DNA from: Protula sp. h YS-2021
Lineage: Eukaryota > Annelida > Polychaeta > Sabellida > Serpulidae
Length of the DNA stretch: 64,000 nt
Reading direction: 5' to 3'
NCBI GenBank assembly: GCA_949752745.1
Contig: OX457031.1
Span: 27,062,081-27,126,080 of the forward strand
This document shows, one piece after another, positions 54,190-64,000 of this stretch (position 1 is the first letter of the stretch; each line of letters opens with the position of its first letter). Both the position numbers and the translations under genes were made by a program. The notes under the pieces are model-generated. The model was not told the origin of the DNA, ran no database searches, and was given only the letters and a program-made list of their open reading frames with translations.

Positions 54190-55926
54190 GTAGTGTCTTA
54201 TGTACCCCTTCAGTATCAAGATATAATCTGCTTAAGCAGTGGGTACTCAGCTTGTTTGGTAACTTCCACCATCGACAACATTATTGTATCAGTTTTCAGT
54301 CCAGGGTTGTATTTTTTCTGCAGGTCACCGTACCTCAAAATATTCTAAATTTGGTTTTAACACTTCCTACTTTTTTAATTTTCCAAATTGCTAAAGATGT
54401 CGTTTAAGGGATCCAAGTATTTCTGTAGCCAGTTTAAATAAAATCCAACTTAACAGAACTTGGGGAAAGTTAATATATCACGGATTAATGTTAGCTTTAG
54501 GAACAGATCTGACGTTAAGTTTAGCCTATACAGACTACACAAGCATAGGTGGGACCGCTAAACGACACCACAAACTTACGAGTTATTTTATTTATTGTAA
54601 AAATTTCATTCATAACGTGTAGTAAACGTGTTTTGTTTGCAGGGCATGGAAGCTATATAACCATTATCATCTGTCCCATGACCAGGCGTATCTCAACATG
54701 GCGCATAAGCTAATGGTTCAAGATCGCCTTGCACTCAGGTGAGTCTTGTTATGGATTTTCTTTGTCAGCGTGCTTAGTCACTTGCGGCGAGGGGGGGGGG
54801 GGGGGTGGGGGGTGTCGGGAATGGTAGTTTCACCACACACGTTCTTGCCCTTTTTTTTATAAGAATGGCTTTTATTATCGGAGAAATATTAACTGAACAG
54901 AGTAAGAAAGGGGAGATGGTTTAAGTAGAATCGCAAAAAGTAAATTGTGCACGCATAAGTATAAACACGGCACCAATGGAAGTACTCCACCAGGGTGCGC
55001 TTTCAAAGTTAAACCAGTTCGTAACGCGGCCTGTCTTGTTCCCCACATATCTTCCTCGATTTCTCCGAGTGCATTTGAAGTAATTAAAAGAGAAAAAAAG
55101 TAGACTTTGTATTAAATTTTACAGGGCGGTGGAGCTGTCGTCTCGGCAATTTCCGTGCGGTCACTTCTACTTCCGGGAGGATTTCCGCGAGTTCTACAGC
55201 GACCAGCCGTGTACTGATTGCGTCATAGTACACAACAACTATATGGGTTCCTCTGCTGGAAAGAAGTACCGCTTGCAGGAAAACCTACTGTGGTCAGTCG
55301 ATACTGACGGGTACTACAGTAGTTCCGATACCAAGTACCTCACCTATGAAAATCCACTAGACTTCGGTTCTCAAACTTATGATGCGGAATTGAACGCACT
55401 AAAATCGGCTTTAATGTTGGGACTTGTCTTAAATCGCGTCGTTATTCTGCCAAAGTTCCATTGCTGTGCGTGCAAGACGAAAAAGTGCTCAAAAAGTAAA
55501 CACAAGTGCTCACTACTGCACGTGATCAAAGTAAAAGCTTTTGAGGAAGCTTTTAAGGGACAATATCGCGAGGCGTCCTTCCTACAACACCCTTTAGTGC
55601 CGTCTGCTATAAAATCATCTAATATCGCTCACCTGCGCTTGTCAGCCAAAGAAAAGACTTCTCCCGTCAGTACAAATGCAGTCGATTTTGGCTATTCAGA
55701 TTTAAAAGATACAAATATTTTCACCGTAGACAATTCCACGAAGAGTGAAGATTTTCAAGTTTGGATTGAAAATTTTCAGAAAGAACGGATATTGTTTTTC
55801 GAGTCACTGTACGTGAATCTAACTACTTTATTGACTCCGAGTGAGGTGGAGAGATTCCGGTCTTTGGCAGAAGGGGCCTTTGTATGTACAGAATATGAAC
55901 AATGGGAAGTTAAACCCTTTGTCTAA
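53339..55926 (+). CDS. Type II membrane glycosyltransferase, GT77-like nucleotide-sugar transferase domain, 3 exons, 582 aa
   Basis: A likely Golgi enzyme that transfers a sugar from a nucleotide-sugar to a glycan. Exons 53339-54189, 54643-54738 and 55125-55926 join in phase (583 codons with stop). The first ATG in frame follows an acceptor (TTTTCAG|GCTAACAATGG), so an upstream 5' UTR exon is expected. A short cytoplasmic tail and signal anchor (about residues 10-28) are followed by a stem. The catalytic part has the DxD metal site in LLSDVDIIFFKYPF (Asp236, Asp238), the acceptor-side motif YWNSGFVYVMSTERS (Asn266) and HDQAYLN (Asp297), the hallmarks of the nucleotide-diphospho-sugar transferase family that includes plant RGXT xylosyltransferases. 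A 268-residue C-terminal part with a Cys/Lys-rich stretch (CCACKTKKCSKSKHKC) is less conserved. Donor sugar unknown. Confidence 0.9.
54643..54738 (+). CDS. Glycosyltransferase middle exon
   Basis: Encodes AWKLYNHYHLSHDQAYLNMA then HKLMVQDRLAL. The 'DQ.YLN' motif near the end of the GT77 catalytic domain is plain. Donor CTCAG|GTGAGT. Confidence 0.92.
55125..55926 (+). CDS. Glycosyltransferase terminal exon
   Basis: Acceptor TTTTACAG. 268 codons to TAA. It begins with the end of the catalytic domain (QFPCGHFYF, VIVHNNYMGSSAGKKYRLQE) and continues with a region of Cys and Lys clusters and a Ser/Thr-rich part. 'NNYMGSSAGKKYRLQE' resembles the conserved 'HNN...G...K..R' of this family. Confidence 0.92.
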
Positions 55927-57211
55927 GTTGCGTCTTCACAGGGGAAAACAGGTTTTACTGTTTGAAATCAAAACTTACCTTGCGCAGGAATCAAATGGGT
56001 GATCAATTTAAGTTCATTTAAAGTGTTCTTTTTATTAGATTTATACTAGCATTTGAAATGTTTAAGTGCTACATCGAATCCGTGTATTCAAATATTTCAT
56101 ATTTTTGGGGGAAATACATGGAATGAGACTGTTAGGATAAAATAGCATTCCCATTGGGTTGGGGTGGCCGTGTCCAACATATGAAGGATATCGGTGGTAA
56201 AGTACCGGAGGAAAAATTAAAATTTTACATTTGTACTAAAGTATCTGGTTGATAATCGTTCGGAAAAATGATTGCTTGATGGATAACAAGTTTAAAACTT
56301 AGTTAAATGTTGAATCAAATTTGAAATATTTGAATTTTTTAGTCCTTACATGAATTTAGTAGTGATATCAGGATATCCTTGATTGTATCTCTTTGACATA
56401 TGCACTTCTTACGAGAACATTAGTTATTGTATATTTAATCTTTCTGCTGCGTCGTTCAATCCTGTTGCCGGAAGGGCAGTTTTTATTTTGTGTAAGTCAT
56501 AAAGCAATTATTCACATTATATCAACAAAACATCCCCTATTTTCTTAATGCTACCACAACGGAAACTTCTTCATAACATAATAATTTATTTCCCAGGCTA
56601 TTATTTAAGGCTTGGTACATTATAAATATAGACAACATGCGTCTTTGTGTCACTTTCGTTTTCATTTTTATCTGGAAATGTTTGACTGCTTTACAAGCCA
56701 TTATTTAAGTGCCTAATTTGTATTTAAATGACTCGAGTTTTGTGTTCATTTAGACACTAATCAAAATGTTCCTCGCAATAGCTTGTAATAGATAAAACGA
56801 TAACGCTTCTATTTCATAAATAAATACAATTACAGCAAAACATAGAGCTGCCATAGAAAATGAAATCCGGCTACCCAACTCTAGCCTAGTTCATCTTGTT
56901 TCAAAAGCTTAGACTTTTACTGGTAAAATATAATAAATATTACAAGTCGCCTCATAATATTTCCCTTTAAATATTAACAGTTCTTTAACATCAATGCCCA
57001 GGCTCGTTAGGTGTTATTTTTGCTTTTTGAGTGACATCTAACTCGCCTGCAGTGGCGAGTGCACATTCCGTCGGCTCAAGCGTAAGTGTCCATGCCTAAT
57101 ATGGATATGCTTTTCTTCTCATTTTGCATATTTACCAACAAGACTTGCCAGTTCACGTTTGCAAGAAGGTAATGATATGGCTACATTCAATAAGGTCCCT
57201 GCTTTCTTTTT
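55927..57211. other. 3' flank of the glycosyltransferase
   Basis: AT-rich and without ORFs of note. Probably includes the 3' UTR. Confidence 0.6.
56817..56937 (+). terminator. Candidate distal poly(A) signals after the glycosyltransferase
   Basis: AATAAA hexamers near 56818 and at 56932 are the clearest I noted after the stop. They imply a 0.9-1 kb 3' UTR. Uncertain. Confidence 0.25.
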
Positions 57212-57548
57212 AGACCCCAACCGGGCGAGCCCGGCGGGTCTATAGGATTGTCGTCCGTCCCTCTGTCCGTCCGTGTGTCGCACTTTGGATGCTGTTTAGT
57301 TTCCACGCAAGTTCTCCGAAACTATTTTCCCTAGGCATATGCAACCTTTGCACAGTGAAAATATATATATGGAAGTTGTGCAACGTCGTGTTATTTTTCA
57401 AATCGACCAAAAATTGCCAAAATAGCGACTTGTCAAAAATTGTGATCTCTTGAGATAACTGCAATGTAAGACTTGGGTGCTTTCCACGCGAGTTCTCCGA
57501 AACTATTTATCCTACCTAGGCATATGCTATCTGCAGAGTGAATATATA
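57212..57548 (+). repeat. Hairpin-CTATAG-(GTCY)n repeat, third family
   Basis: AGACCCCAACCGGGCGAGCC then CGGCGGGTCT folds (stems AGACCC/GGGTCT and CCGGG/CCCGG, GCGA-type loop), then ATAGG, CGTCCGTCC tract, and a body with 'GAAGTTGTGCAACGTCGT', 'CAAAAATTGCCAAAA' and 'GTTCTCCGAAACTATTT'. The body recurs at 57477-57548, 58007-58210 and 59160-59300. Confidence 0.8.
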
Positions 57549-58006
57549 TGTTACAGGGAATCTGTGTAATTAGGGATTTCATGAAATCCCTAAGGAATTC
57601 GTGTAATGAATAAGCTCGTGTTGATTATAAAACTATTTTGGAAAATTATCCATTCAGGAAGGCTGTTTAGTGGTTCTTCAAAACTGTGTATCCCTTTCCA
57701 CAGCGAAAGGAATTGGAATTTATAACATTACCATCCATAAAAACAATTTTTACTGTGAAATGTGACATAAGTTACATATGATAAAAAAATATCGCTAAAT
57801 TCAGGTACTGAAGTATCTCATGAATAATATTTTGGCAATCGAGCGCTTTGAGTATATTAATTCAAAATCTACTATTAATTTCAGTAAAATATTACATTGC
57901 AAACATGAAAATTCTCAATAAAAACATCGAAATTGATTTAGCAAGTTATTACACGAATCCACTAGGGATTTCATGAAATCCCCAATTTCACAGATTCCCT
58001 GTAACA
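57549..58006. mobile_element. MITE nested in the third-family repeat
   Basis: 458 bp. Left end TGTTACAGGGAATCTGTG and right end its reverse complement; the inverted repeats run about 65 bp and each contains the palindrome GGGATTTCATGAAATCCC. The insertion splits the host repeat between its 'GTGAATATATA' and 'TATATATTGAAGTTGTGCAA' parts. The target duplication cannot be set within the TA run. Confidence 0.85.
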
Positions 58007-58210
58007 TATATATATTGAAGTTGTGCAACGTCGTATTATTTTTCAAATTTGTCAAAAATTGCCAAAATGGCGACTTGTGAAAAATTGTGATTTTTTTTTA
58101 GATAACTGTAATGTAGGACTTGGGCGGCTTTCCACGCAAGTTCTCCGAAACTATTTATCCTAGCTATCTGCAACCTTGCGCAGTGAAAATATTTATCATA
58201 TGCCTCGAGA
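58007..58210 (+). repeat. Remainder of the interrupted third-family repeat
   Basis: Continues with TTGAAGTTGTGCAACGTCGT, CAAAAATTGCCAAAATGGCG and GTTCTCCGAAACTATTTATC, matching 57361-57530. Confidence 0.8.
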
Positions 58211-59019
58211 TCCGCGTACAAAGAAATGATAGAAAAAAACTAAAATGCAGTTTTCATAGGCCAGATTGAATGGTGCCCCCTGTAAGCATATTCATAATGC
58301 GATCAGATGTAAACAGTAAACAAAAAACACGTGTTTTCGGACTTGAAGGTGAAGAGAAAGTGGGTCACAATCAACTGCAACCGTCCTCAAAATCGATAAA
58401 TGAGTCTTTACTGTGTCGATATTTACAGCACACCTTGAAAAAGAAACGTCATCTAATTACAAATGTCATATAATTACGCCATTTGTGTATTTGTTGCGTT
58501 GTTATTTCGCGATTTGAGTTGAAATAAGTTACTTCCGTTGAAGTGACAAAAATAGGCAGTAACGTTCGAAAGGGAGAAAATACTTGTTTATGAGGCGTGC
58601 TTGTGAAGTTAGTTCTTAAAATACATGAATTTAAGGCACATAAATTAAAGTGTATTGTCACTGATGACAGAAAGGAAGGCATTTTTGAAGGTAAATATTT
58701 GTTTTAAAGGGTAAATTGTTTATAATTTTACACACGTCCTTCGGGTGATTTGTGTACATTGATTTGAAATTAATAAAGATATAACTAATATAATGCCACG
58801 GTTAGGGGGGGGTATTACGTCAGAAATAATCATTACACGGAACAAATAAATACTTAATATTTATTTTCTTAAGTGCAAAAACCGAGTCAAATATCAATGC
58901 TCGCTGACCGCAGTACCGATTACGCGTCACCATATCTGAGCATACTGAGTGCAAAAATAGTGCGTTGTAAAATTTTGAAGAACGACATAAAAATAGCAAA
59001 AGTTGGCGTATAATAAAAG
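58211..59019. other. Intergenic, no gene seen
   Basis: Short ORFs only, on both strands, without domains. Confidence 0.6.
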
Positions 59020-59155
59020 TAATACATCATTCTGAGTGCGTACGATATTGTTTTTTGCAATTAGCCTAAGGGCGTGTACTTGTTTGGGGTCGGTCCGTAC
59101 GGCCGTACGGCTTCGGGCAAAAAACAATATCGTACGCACTCAGAATGACGTATTA
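59020..59155. repeat. 39-bp inverted repeat hairpin with palindromic loop
   Basis: Arms 59020-59058 and 59117-59155 pair with one mismatch; weaker pairing continues outward by about 12 bp. The 58-bp loop contains a second perfect palindrome, CCGTACGGCCGTACGG (59095-59110). Both strands carry a similar MRTILFF...NNIVRTQNDV ORF because of the symmetry; not genes. Confidence 0.92.
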
Positions 59156-60118
59156 CTATTATATATTGAAGTTGTGCAACGTCATTTTATTTCTCAAGTC
59201 AGTCAAAAATTGCCAAGATTGCGACTTGTCAAAAATTATTATTTTTGATATAACTGTAGTGTAACACTTGGGTGCTTTCTACGTGAATTCGTCGAAAGAG
59301 AGAGGCAAATGCTTCAGTAGCTAATCTGATAATCTATTGAGCTTCTGTCACAAAGACGCAACGAACACGGTACTATTTCACTGTTCTCTCTTCTCTATCA
59401 GTTTAAGTCATGTTTTTTCCTTCCAATCATTGCTATCGGTTGCGGATTCCTATATTCCAGTGATTGTTATCGTTTAGGCAATCACAGTATTCGGTTAGGG
59501 TGTGCGCCGTCTACGATTGCTTGTTGAGTTTAGACGTATAGAGAATACTGTGACTAATACACCGTTACACCAGTGCCGTAGTAAAAAATAAGCGTGCTTC
59601 ATGCTGTTTGGCATATATAGGTGACTAATGTGATTATTTGTGACTGTGTCACAGAAACTAGCGGTTTAAATTGCATACGTACCAAACAAATTATCGCGAG
59701 ATTTTTATGGACCGTCTAATCTATGCCTTAATTTTGGGTGAATAAATCTAGACGTATTCATTGATTTTACTTTTTATTTTGCTTTCCTCGACTGGAGAAT
59801 TTATAATTTGTAGAAAGCCGTAATAGAAACATTTATAATTTGTAGAAAGCCGTAATACAAACAATCAGATGGTAAAACGTCAATCTTTTGAGATAACATG
59901 ACGTGTGAAGTTAGTGCACTAGTCACAAGGTGCATACATGTCGTAACAGCACAAACTAGACCTTTTTGCGCTATTGAATACTGCAACTTACACTTGGGAC
60001 CAGTGTACTATTCGGAGTACCTAAAACTTAAGAATTCATCATAAAATCTATGTTAAAAGTAGTGTCATGATGCCAGCTCACCAAAACCCTACGAAACATA
60101 GTTTTTTATGTGCTGCGT
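59156..60118. other. Intergenic with third-family repeat fragment
   Basis: 59160-59300 is another copy of the 'GAAGTTGTGCAACGTC' body. No gene in the rest; a short 30-bp duplication (AATTTATAATTTGTAGAAAG) occurs near 59797-59850. Confidence 0.6.
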
Positions 60119-60397
60119 CCCAGTAAACATTGACCCAAGCAGACGAAACATTAAAACTTCTTGCAATTTGTTTATGATTGGTCGCAACCACGTATTAATG
60201 TCTAATCAGTGCCTTTGGTGCAACGTTCAATAAGCATTGAAAAATCAGGGTTATATAGAGGTCGTCAGGAGAATAATCGACGTCTTTCTAGCTTCGGCAG
60301 CTAGGCGATGTTTCGATTTCCACAATCAACCAAAAGCCGACGTTGATCCGATGTCAGGCGCGGCGTCTTTCAAACGTTGTAACATCAATTGTTTACA
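60119..60397. mobile_element. CAGTAAACATT-family element (copy D)
   Basis: Starts CCCAGTAAACATTGACC and ends near ATTGTTTAC; contains 'GACGTTGATCCGATGTC' and 'AAACGTTG' words like copies A and C. Degenerate. Confidence 0.55.
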
Positions 60398-61768
60398 CGA
60401 AATATAAATTTGCCATAAAGTCCTAACCAGTGAGGTGGCGCGACATAGCAGCAATCTTATAACCAGAACCTCATTTCGCTAGCGAAATGTTAAACACTTA
60501 ACAAAATTAAAACGCAAAACTAGTCCTTCAATGGGTTATTTCTTGAATAATATATTGCAAACAACAGAGCTTGAATACGTCTTATAAGCCGAGTAGTGTT
60601 TAGTTTTTGTTGACTTAAGGTTTTATTGACTGATCAGGTATACGCCGTGTTGTCTATTTACGCAGTGAGAGCTCACACAAAGCCGACCAACTGTGTGTTC
60701 TGTGATGTGCGTTAAATGCTCTGCGTTTACTTGCAAAAAGTACACTCTTTTCACATGGCGTTTTAACAAAGAAAACGAAATCGAAGGCGAATATAAAAAG
60801 TGACATGCACACGTTCAGATCAAGCTCTTTATAAGTCTCAAGTTTCATGGTCGTAGGGCCCATAGTGTCAAAGAAAAAGAAGACACAAAAAACTGTCAAG
60901 AAGAAAAAAAGGACGAACGGCTGCTCGCACATATTCATATAACCCTTGCAAGCCAAAGGTTTGTCAAGTGTTAATAAATGGAAGGTTGCCCCTTCCCATT
61001 AAAGGTGGTTTAATTTTCCAGCAAATTGTTTTCGTGAGTTGATTCAAAGCCCGAAAACGGCAAATATAAAAAACATAAAAGAAGTATTGAGTTTCGAATT
61101 TTGAAATAAATCTTAAACCTCTTTAGGAATATCAGGAAGAAAAAAGAATTAAGTAAGTAAACAGTAAAGTATAAGATAGCTTGTTAACCAAATATTCTTA
61201 ACTTGTCATTAAAATTGCGAATACAACTTGATACTATTTCTGCACATAAAAACTACTATTTTCCTATCTCTTTAACATTTCCTGGTAGAACCTAAACACG
61301 CAAGGAGTGAAAAAGGAGTGTCTTGGGGAAATGTACCGAAAAGAAACCCTGAAACAGAAACTTAACATTTTTACCCTCTCATATTGAAACCAAATAGAAG
61401 ACCCGGGGGTTTCTATTCGGAAACTGCTTCCAAATATAAGTCCCCGGGCTTCTGTTATTATTTAATACCACTGCGGCCAATAAATAAATTCACAATAGAT
61501 TGGATTGTTCTAGAAAACAATTGCCGTGAAATATTTTTTGGTTTATTCGTAACGACTTTTTAAAAATGAACGAAATTCAAGAAGAAATCTGCCACATCGG
61601 GGAATCCTGCGGCTGCTATTTCCCAATCAGCAAAAAAAAACAAACAAGCAAACAAACAAAACACTCCAATAGAAAGACCCCATTTTGTTGTTGTTTTAGA
61701 TTGTGCAATGTCTTGGAGAGTGCCAGATTTCAAAATTTTATGCAGAAAGTCCATGTAAAACTATACCG
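60398..61768. other. Intergenic, no gene seen
   Basis: A purine-rich A/G tract and a CAAA repeat near 61632-61662 only. Confidence 0.6.
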
Positions 61769-61791
61769 TTTTCGCTACCGAGTAGCGAAAA
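61769..61791. repeat. Perfect 10-bp-stem hairpin heading the 140-bp repeat array
   Basis: TTTTCGCTAC and GTAGCGAAAA pair around CGA. It sits just before the repeat array and may be its terminal hairpin. Confidence 0.75.
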
Positions 61792-61841
61792 TTACACTTG
61801 GGGACCACAAAAAGTGCGATTCTGAACTCTTAACCCCTTGC

Positions 61842-62455
61842 ATATCGTCTTTTATGCCCAAAAGATCGAACATAAGCTCAAAATCGTTCTATCTCTAACC
61901 GTTTTTGAGATAATGGGCAACTTCCGGTTTTTGGCTTTGACCATGGCCGAAGAGGTCAAGGTCACTGAGAACATTTTTATATATCATGTTTTAGGCCCAA
62001 AGGGTAAAAAATAAGCTCAAAATCGCTCTATCTCTTAACAGTTTTCGAGATAATGGTCAACTTCCGGATTTTGGCTTTGACTGTGGCCCAAGAGGTCAAG
62101 GTCACCTAGGGATCTCTTAAATATCGTCTTTTAGGCCAAAAGGGTCGAAAATCTCCAACCGTTTTCGAGATAATGGTCAACTTCTGGTTTCTGGCTTTGA
62201 CCATGGCCGAGGAGGTCAAAGACACCGCTGTATCTCTTATATATCGGCTTTTAGGTCCAAAGGGTCGAAAATAAGCTCAGAATCGCGCTGTCTCCGTTTT
62301 TTGGTCAAATTCACACCGAGGTACCTCTTACATATAGTCTTTTAGGCCCAAAATGTCAAACATAAGCTCAAAATCGTTCTGTCTCTAACCGTTTGTGAGA
62401 TAATGGCCCACTTCCAGTCTTTGACATTGACCATGACCGAGGATGTCAATCGTTC
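61842..62455. repeat. About five copies of a 140-bp repeat with AGGTCAAGGTCA
   Basis: Copies start near 61855, 61993, 62134, 62254 and 62345 (spacing 138, 141, 120, 91; the later ones internally deleted). Shared words: TAGGCCCAAAGGGTCGAAAA, ATAAGCTCAAAATCG, CGAGATAATGGTCAACTTCC, GGCTTTGACCATGGCCGA, GAGGTCAAGGTCAC. Non-coding. Confidence 0.9.
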
Positions 62456-63604
62456 TTTAAGATTCTGGTTAAAAATGCGGATTTTACGGCATCTTATCAC
62501 CCTCTATCAGTGAACCAAATTTAATCTCTCTTTAGCAATTGGAAAAAACCCAAATGCTGCAGCCAACTCAACCTTGCACACGCATGCTGTGGTGGCTCTC
62601 AGTGTAGAGAGTTGGGCGATCAATACACCGAGGCTGATATCATGCCAGTTTAATCAAAGCGTTTGCTTACTTATAATGGGAGTATGTGGCAACATTTCAT
62701 TGTCCATTTTTACATATTAAAAATAAATGAATTTCTAAAAATAAAAAATGAGCTGGAACAACAACACATCCTACATTATGTCAAATTTGGTCGTCCTATC
62801 CCTAGCAGTCTCAGAGGAATTCTCGTGACAAGGATTTCAAATTTTCAATTTCAATGTCCATTTTTGCACATAAAATATTAATGAATTTCTCAAAAAATTA
62901 CTGTGGGTTAGAGGAATGATGGTTGGGGTGGGGCATTTTAGGAGCTTTCCAGTGCATTTAACTGCAATTCGAAATATCTAACTTTAAAAATTTCATGACG
63001 TCATAAAATGCCGTCATGGATCAAACATTTATCAGTTCGAACAATTCTCGTTGTCAACTATAAGTCTGCCAAATTTTATTTTCCTAACCCTAGCCGTTTC
63101 GGAAGAACTGTCTGACAACCGACAGAAAAACAGCGTGAAAAAGCAAGAAAAAAATAATAATAATAAAAATAAATAGTAAGAAAAAAGATTGTCTTCCAGT
63201 ATCTTCAGAAATTCAACAACTCCTTGGAAGCCCGTCCCAGGATAAAAATATGAAAAAGAAGAAAAAAGGAAAATTTTCATAATTTCCAGCAATTCACCAA
63301 CTCTTTGGAACTCCGTCCCAGTGTTAATACATACTGCGTCATAAATTCCGCACCAGAGCACCTGTCGGGTACATTGTGAATTGCCATATTATGTATGAGA
63401 TGTAGTGTGACTGCGGCCTGTAAATTTCAGTTTAACGACGCTGTAGCAGAAAATGTCACTGCACAAGCCACAATACGCTGTACACTAATGTGTCAACCAG
63501 CAATACCTCGGTACCAGAGTACCCAGTTAAAACTGGGCATCCCTTGCATATGCATATTACTTTGTCTCCATAAAGCAAGTTCAGTTCTGTCAAGCAAGTT
63601 CAAA
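62456..63604. other. Intergenic with small duplications
   Basis: A diverged pair at 63193-63240 and 63279-63325 ('TTC.CCAACTC.TTGGAA.C.CCGTCCCAG') and a repeated 'GTCCATTTTT.CA.AT.AAA' word near 62701 and 62858. No gene. Confidence 0.5.
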
Positions 63605-63830
63605 ATGCCTAGATTGTCTAAGGTGCAAAGAGCACAAATTATTGGTCAGTTTTACCTACCGGGTCAGACAATAGCAAAAATTGCACAACAAGTCGACAGA
63701 AGTTCCAGCTGGTGAACGACGTTATCGATCTGCCACGATCGATCTGCCACGATCTGCCACAATTCATAACACGAAGGGAAGACCGGCTGATAACGCGCAC
63801 AGCTAACCAAAATCGCATCCAAACGGGTGC
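63605..63830 (+). pseudogene. Tc1/mariner-like transposase N-terminal fragment
   Basis: MPRLSKVQRAQIIGQFYLPG then IAKIAQQVDRSS resembles the first helix-turn-helix of Tc1-type transposases ('R..I...L..G.s...IA......S'). It stops after 37 codons; a later frame (HNTKGRPADNA) recalls the 'GRPR..T' hook. No catalytic part is visible before the degenerate tail. Confidence 0.5.
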
Positions 63831-64000
63831 GTTACATTGTGCTTATGTTTCTTTTGGTGCATGTCTGTGTTCGTTTTAAGGTAGCGTGTGTGCGTGGGAG
63901 CGTTTCTGTGCGTGCATATGTGCACGTGTGAAGTTCAGTGACGTTGATTTAAGTCCACTGAAGTTCAGTGAAGTCCAGTACAATGGAATGTAGTTCATTA
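63831..64000. other. Right edge, GT-rich and repetitive
   Basis: GTGTG/GTGCGT-rich tract, then short 'AAGTTCAGTGA' / 'AAGTCCA' words. No gene. Confidence 0.5.

Noticed and set aside
58927..59248. MRTILFF ORFs on both strands as a conserved small protein
   Set aside because: Same peptide on both strands results from the 39-bp inverted repeat.

Overview
The window is animal nuclear DNA. It is AT-rich, its genes are split by canonical GT-AG introns, and about two thirds of it is intergenic sequence or intron packed with minisatellites, MITE-like inverted-repeat elements and poly-C/poly-G runs. Several short dispersed repeats (GC-rich hairpin, then CTATAG, then a GTCY-rich tract; and a roughly 140-bp repeat with AGGTCAAGGTCA) are of a kind I associate with bivalve and other lophotrochozoan genomes. 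A marine mollusc is therefore my best guess, but this is inference and not proven by the sequence.

Three protein genes can be assembled exon by exon, with every junction in phase. (1) 19116-42446, plus strand: a 24-exon glycoside hydrolase family 31 alpha-glucosidase of 998 codons (acid/lysosomal alpha-glucosidase or maltase type). It has a signal peptide, three tandem P-type (trefoil-like) modules, a beta-sandwich, the GH31 barrel with nucleophile Asp573 and acid/base Asp677, and C-terminal beta domains. A TATA box lies 64 bp upstream of the ATG. (2) 43547-49355, minus strand: an 8-exon short-chain dehydrogenase of 306 aa matching peroxisomal trans-2-enoyl-CoA reductase (PECR) and ending in the PTS1 tripeptide SKL. 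It converges on gene 1. (3) 53339-55926, plus strand: a 3-exon, 582-aa type II membrane glycosyltransferase with a GT77-like nucleotide-sugar transferase domain. It is divergent from PECR.

Mobile DNA. Intron 4 of the alpha-glucosidase carries a complete, apparently recent LTR retrotransposon in antisense orientation (26811-32272: two 745-bp LTRs with one difference noticed, TATG target duplication, primer-binding-like site, polypurine tract). Its only recognisable gene is gag with a CCHC zinc knuckle, so it looks non-autonomous. Intron 2 carries a frameshifted Tc1/mariner transposase, and a Tc1-like N-terminus lies near the right edge. MITE-like elements include one with a perfect 8-bp target duplication (11505-12308), a foldback element (16914-17453), two related TA-flanked elements and one nested inside another repeat (57549-58006).

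Layout. 1-19.0 kb: no supportable gene; minisatellites of 25, 41 and 24/48 bp, a near-perfect 1.62-kb tandem duplication and several MITEs. 19.1-42.4 kb: alpha-glucosidase. 43.3-43.5 kb: 11-bp minisatellite. 43.5-49.4 kb: PECR. 49.4-53.3 kb: divergent intergenic region with repeats and a long palindrome built from AACCGGTT cores. 53.3-55.9 kb: glycosyltransferase. 56-64 kb: repeats, hairpins and no gene. The three genes have unrelated jobs (glycan hydrolysis, peroxisomal lipid metabolism, glycan synthesis) and I see no operon-like or pathway link. I found no convincing undescribed system. The most unusual items are the gag-only retroelement, the three-trefoil N-terminus, the decayed copies of exon 12, and the terminal exon of PECR that decides peroxisomal targeting.
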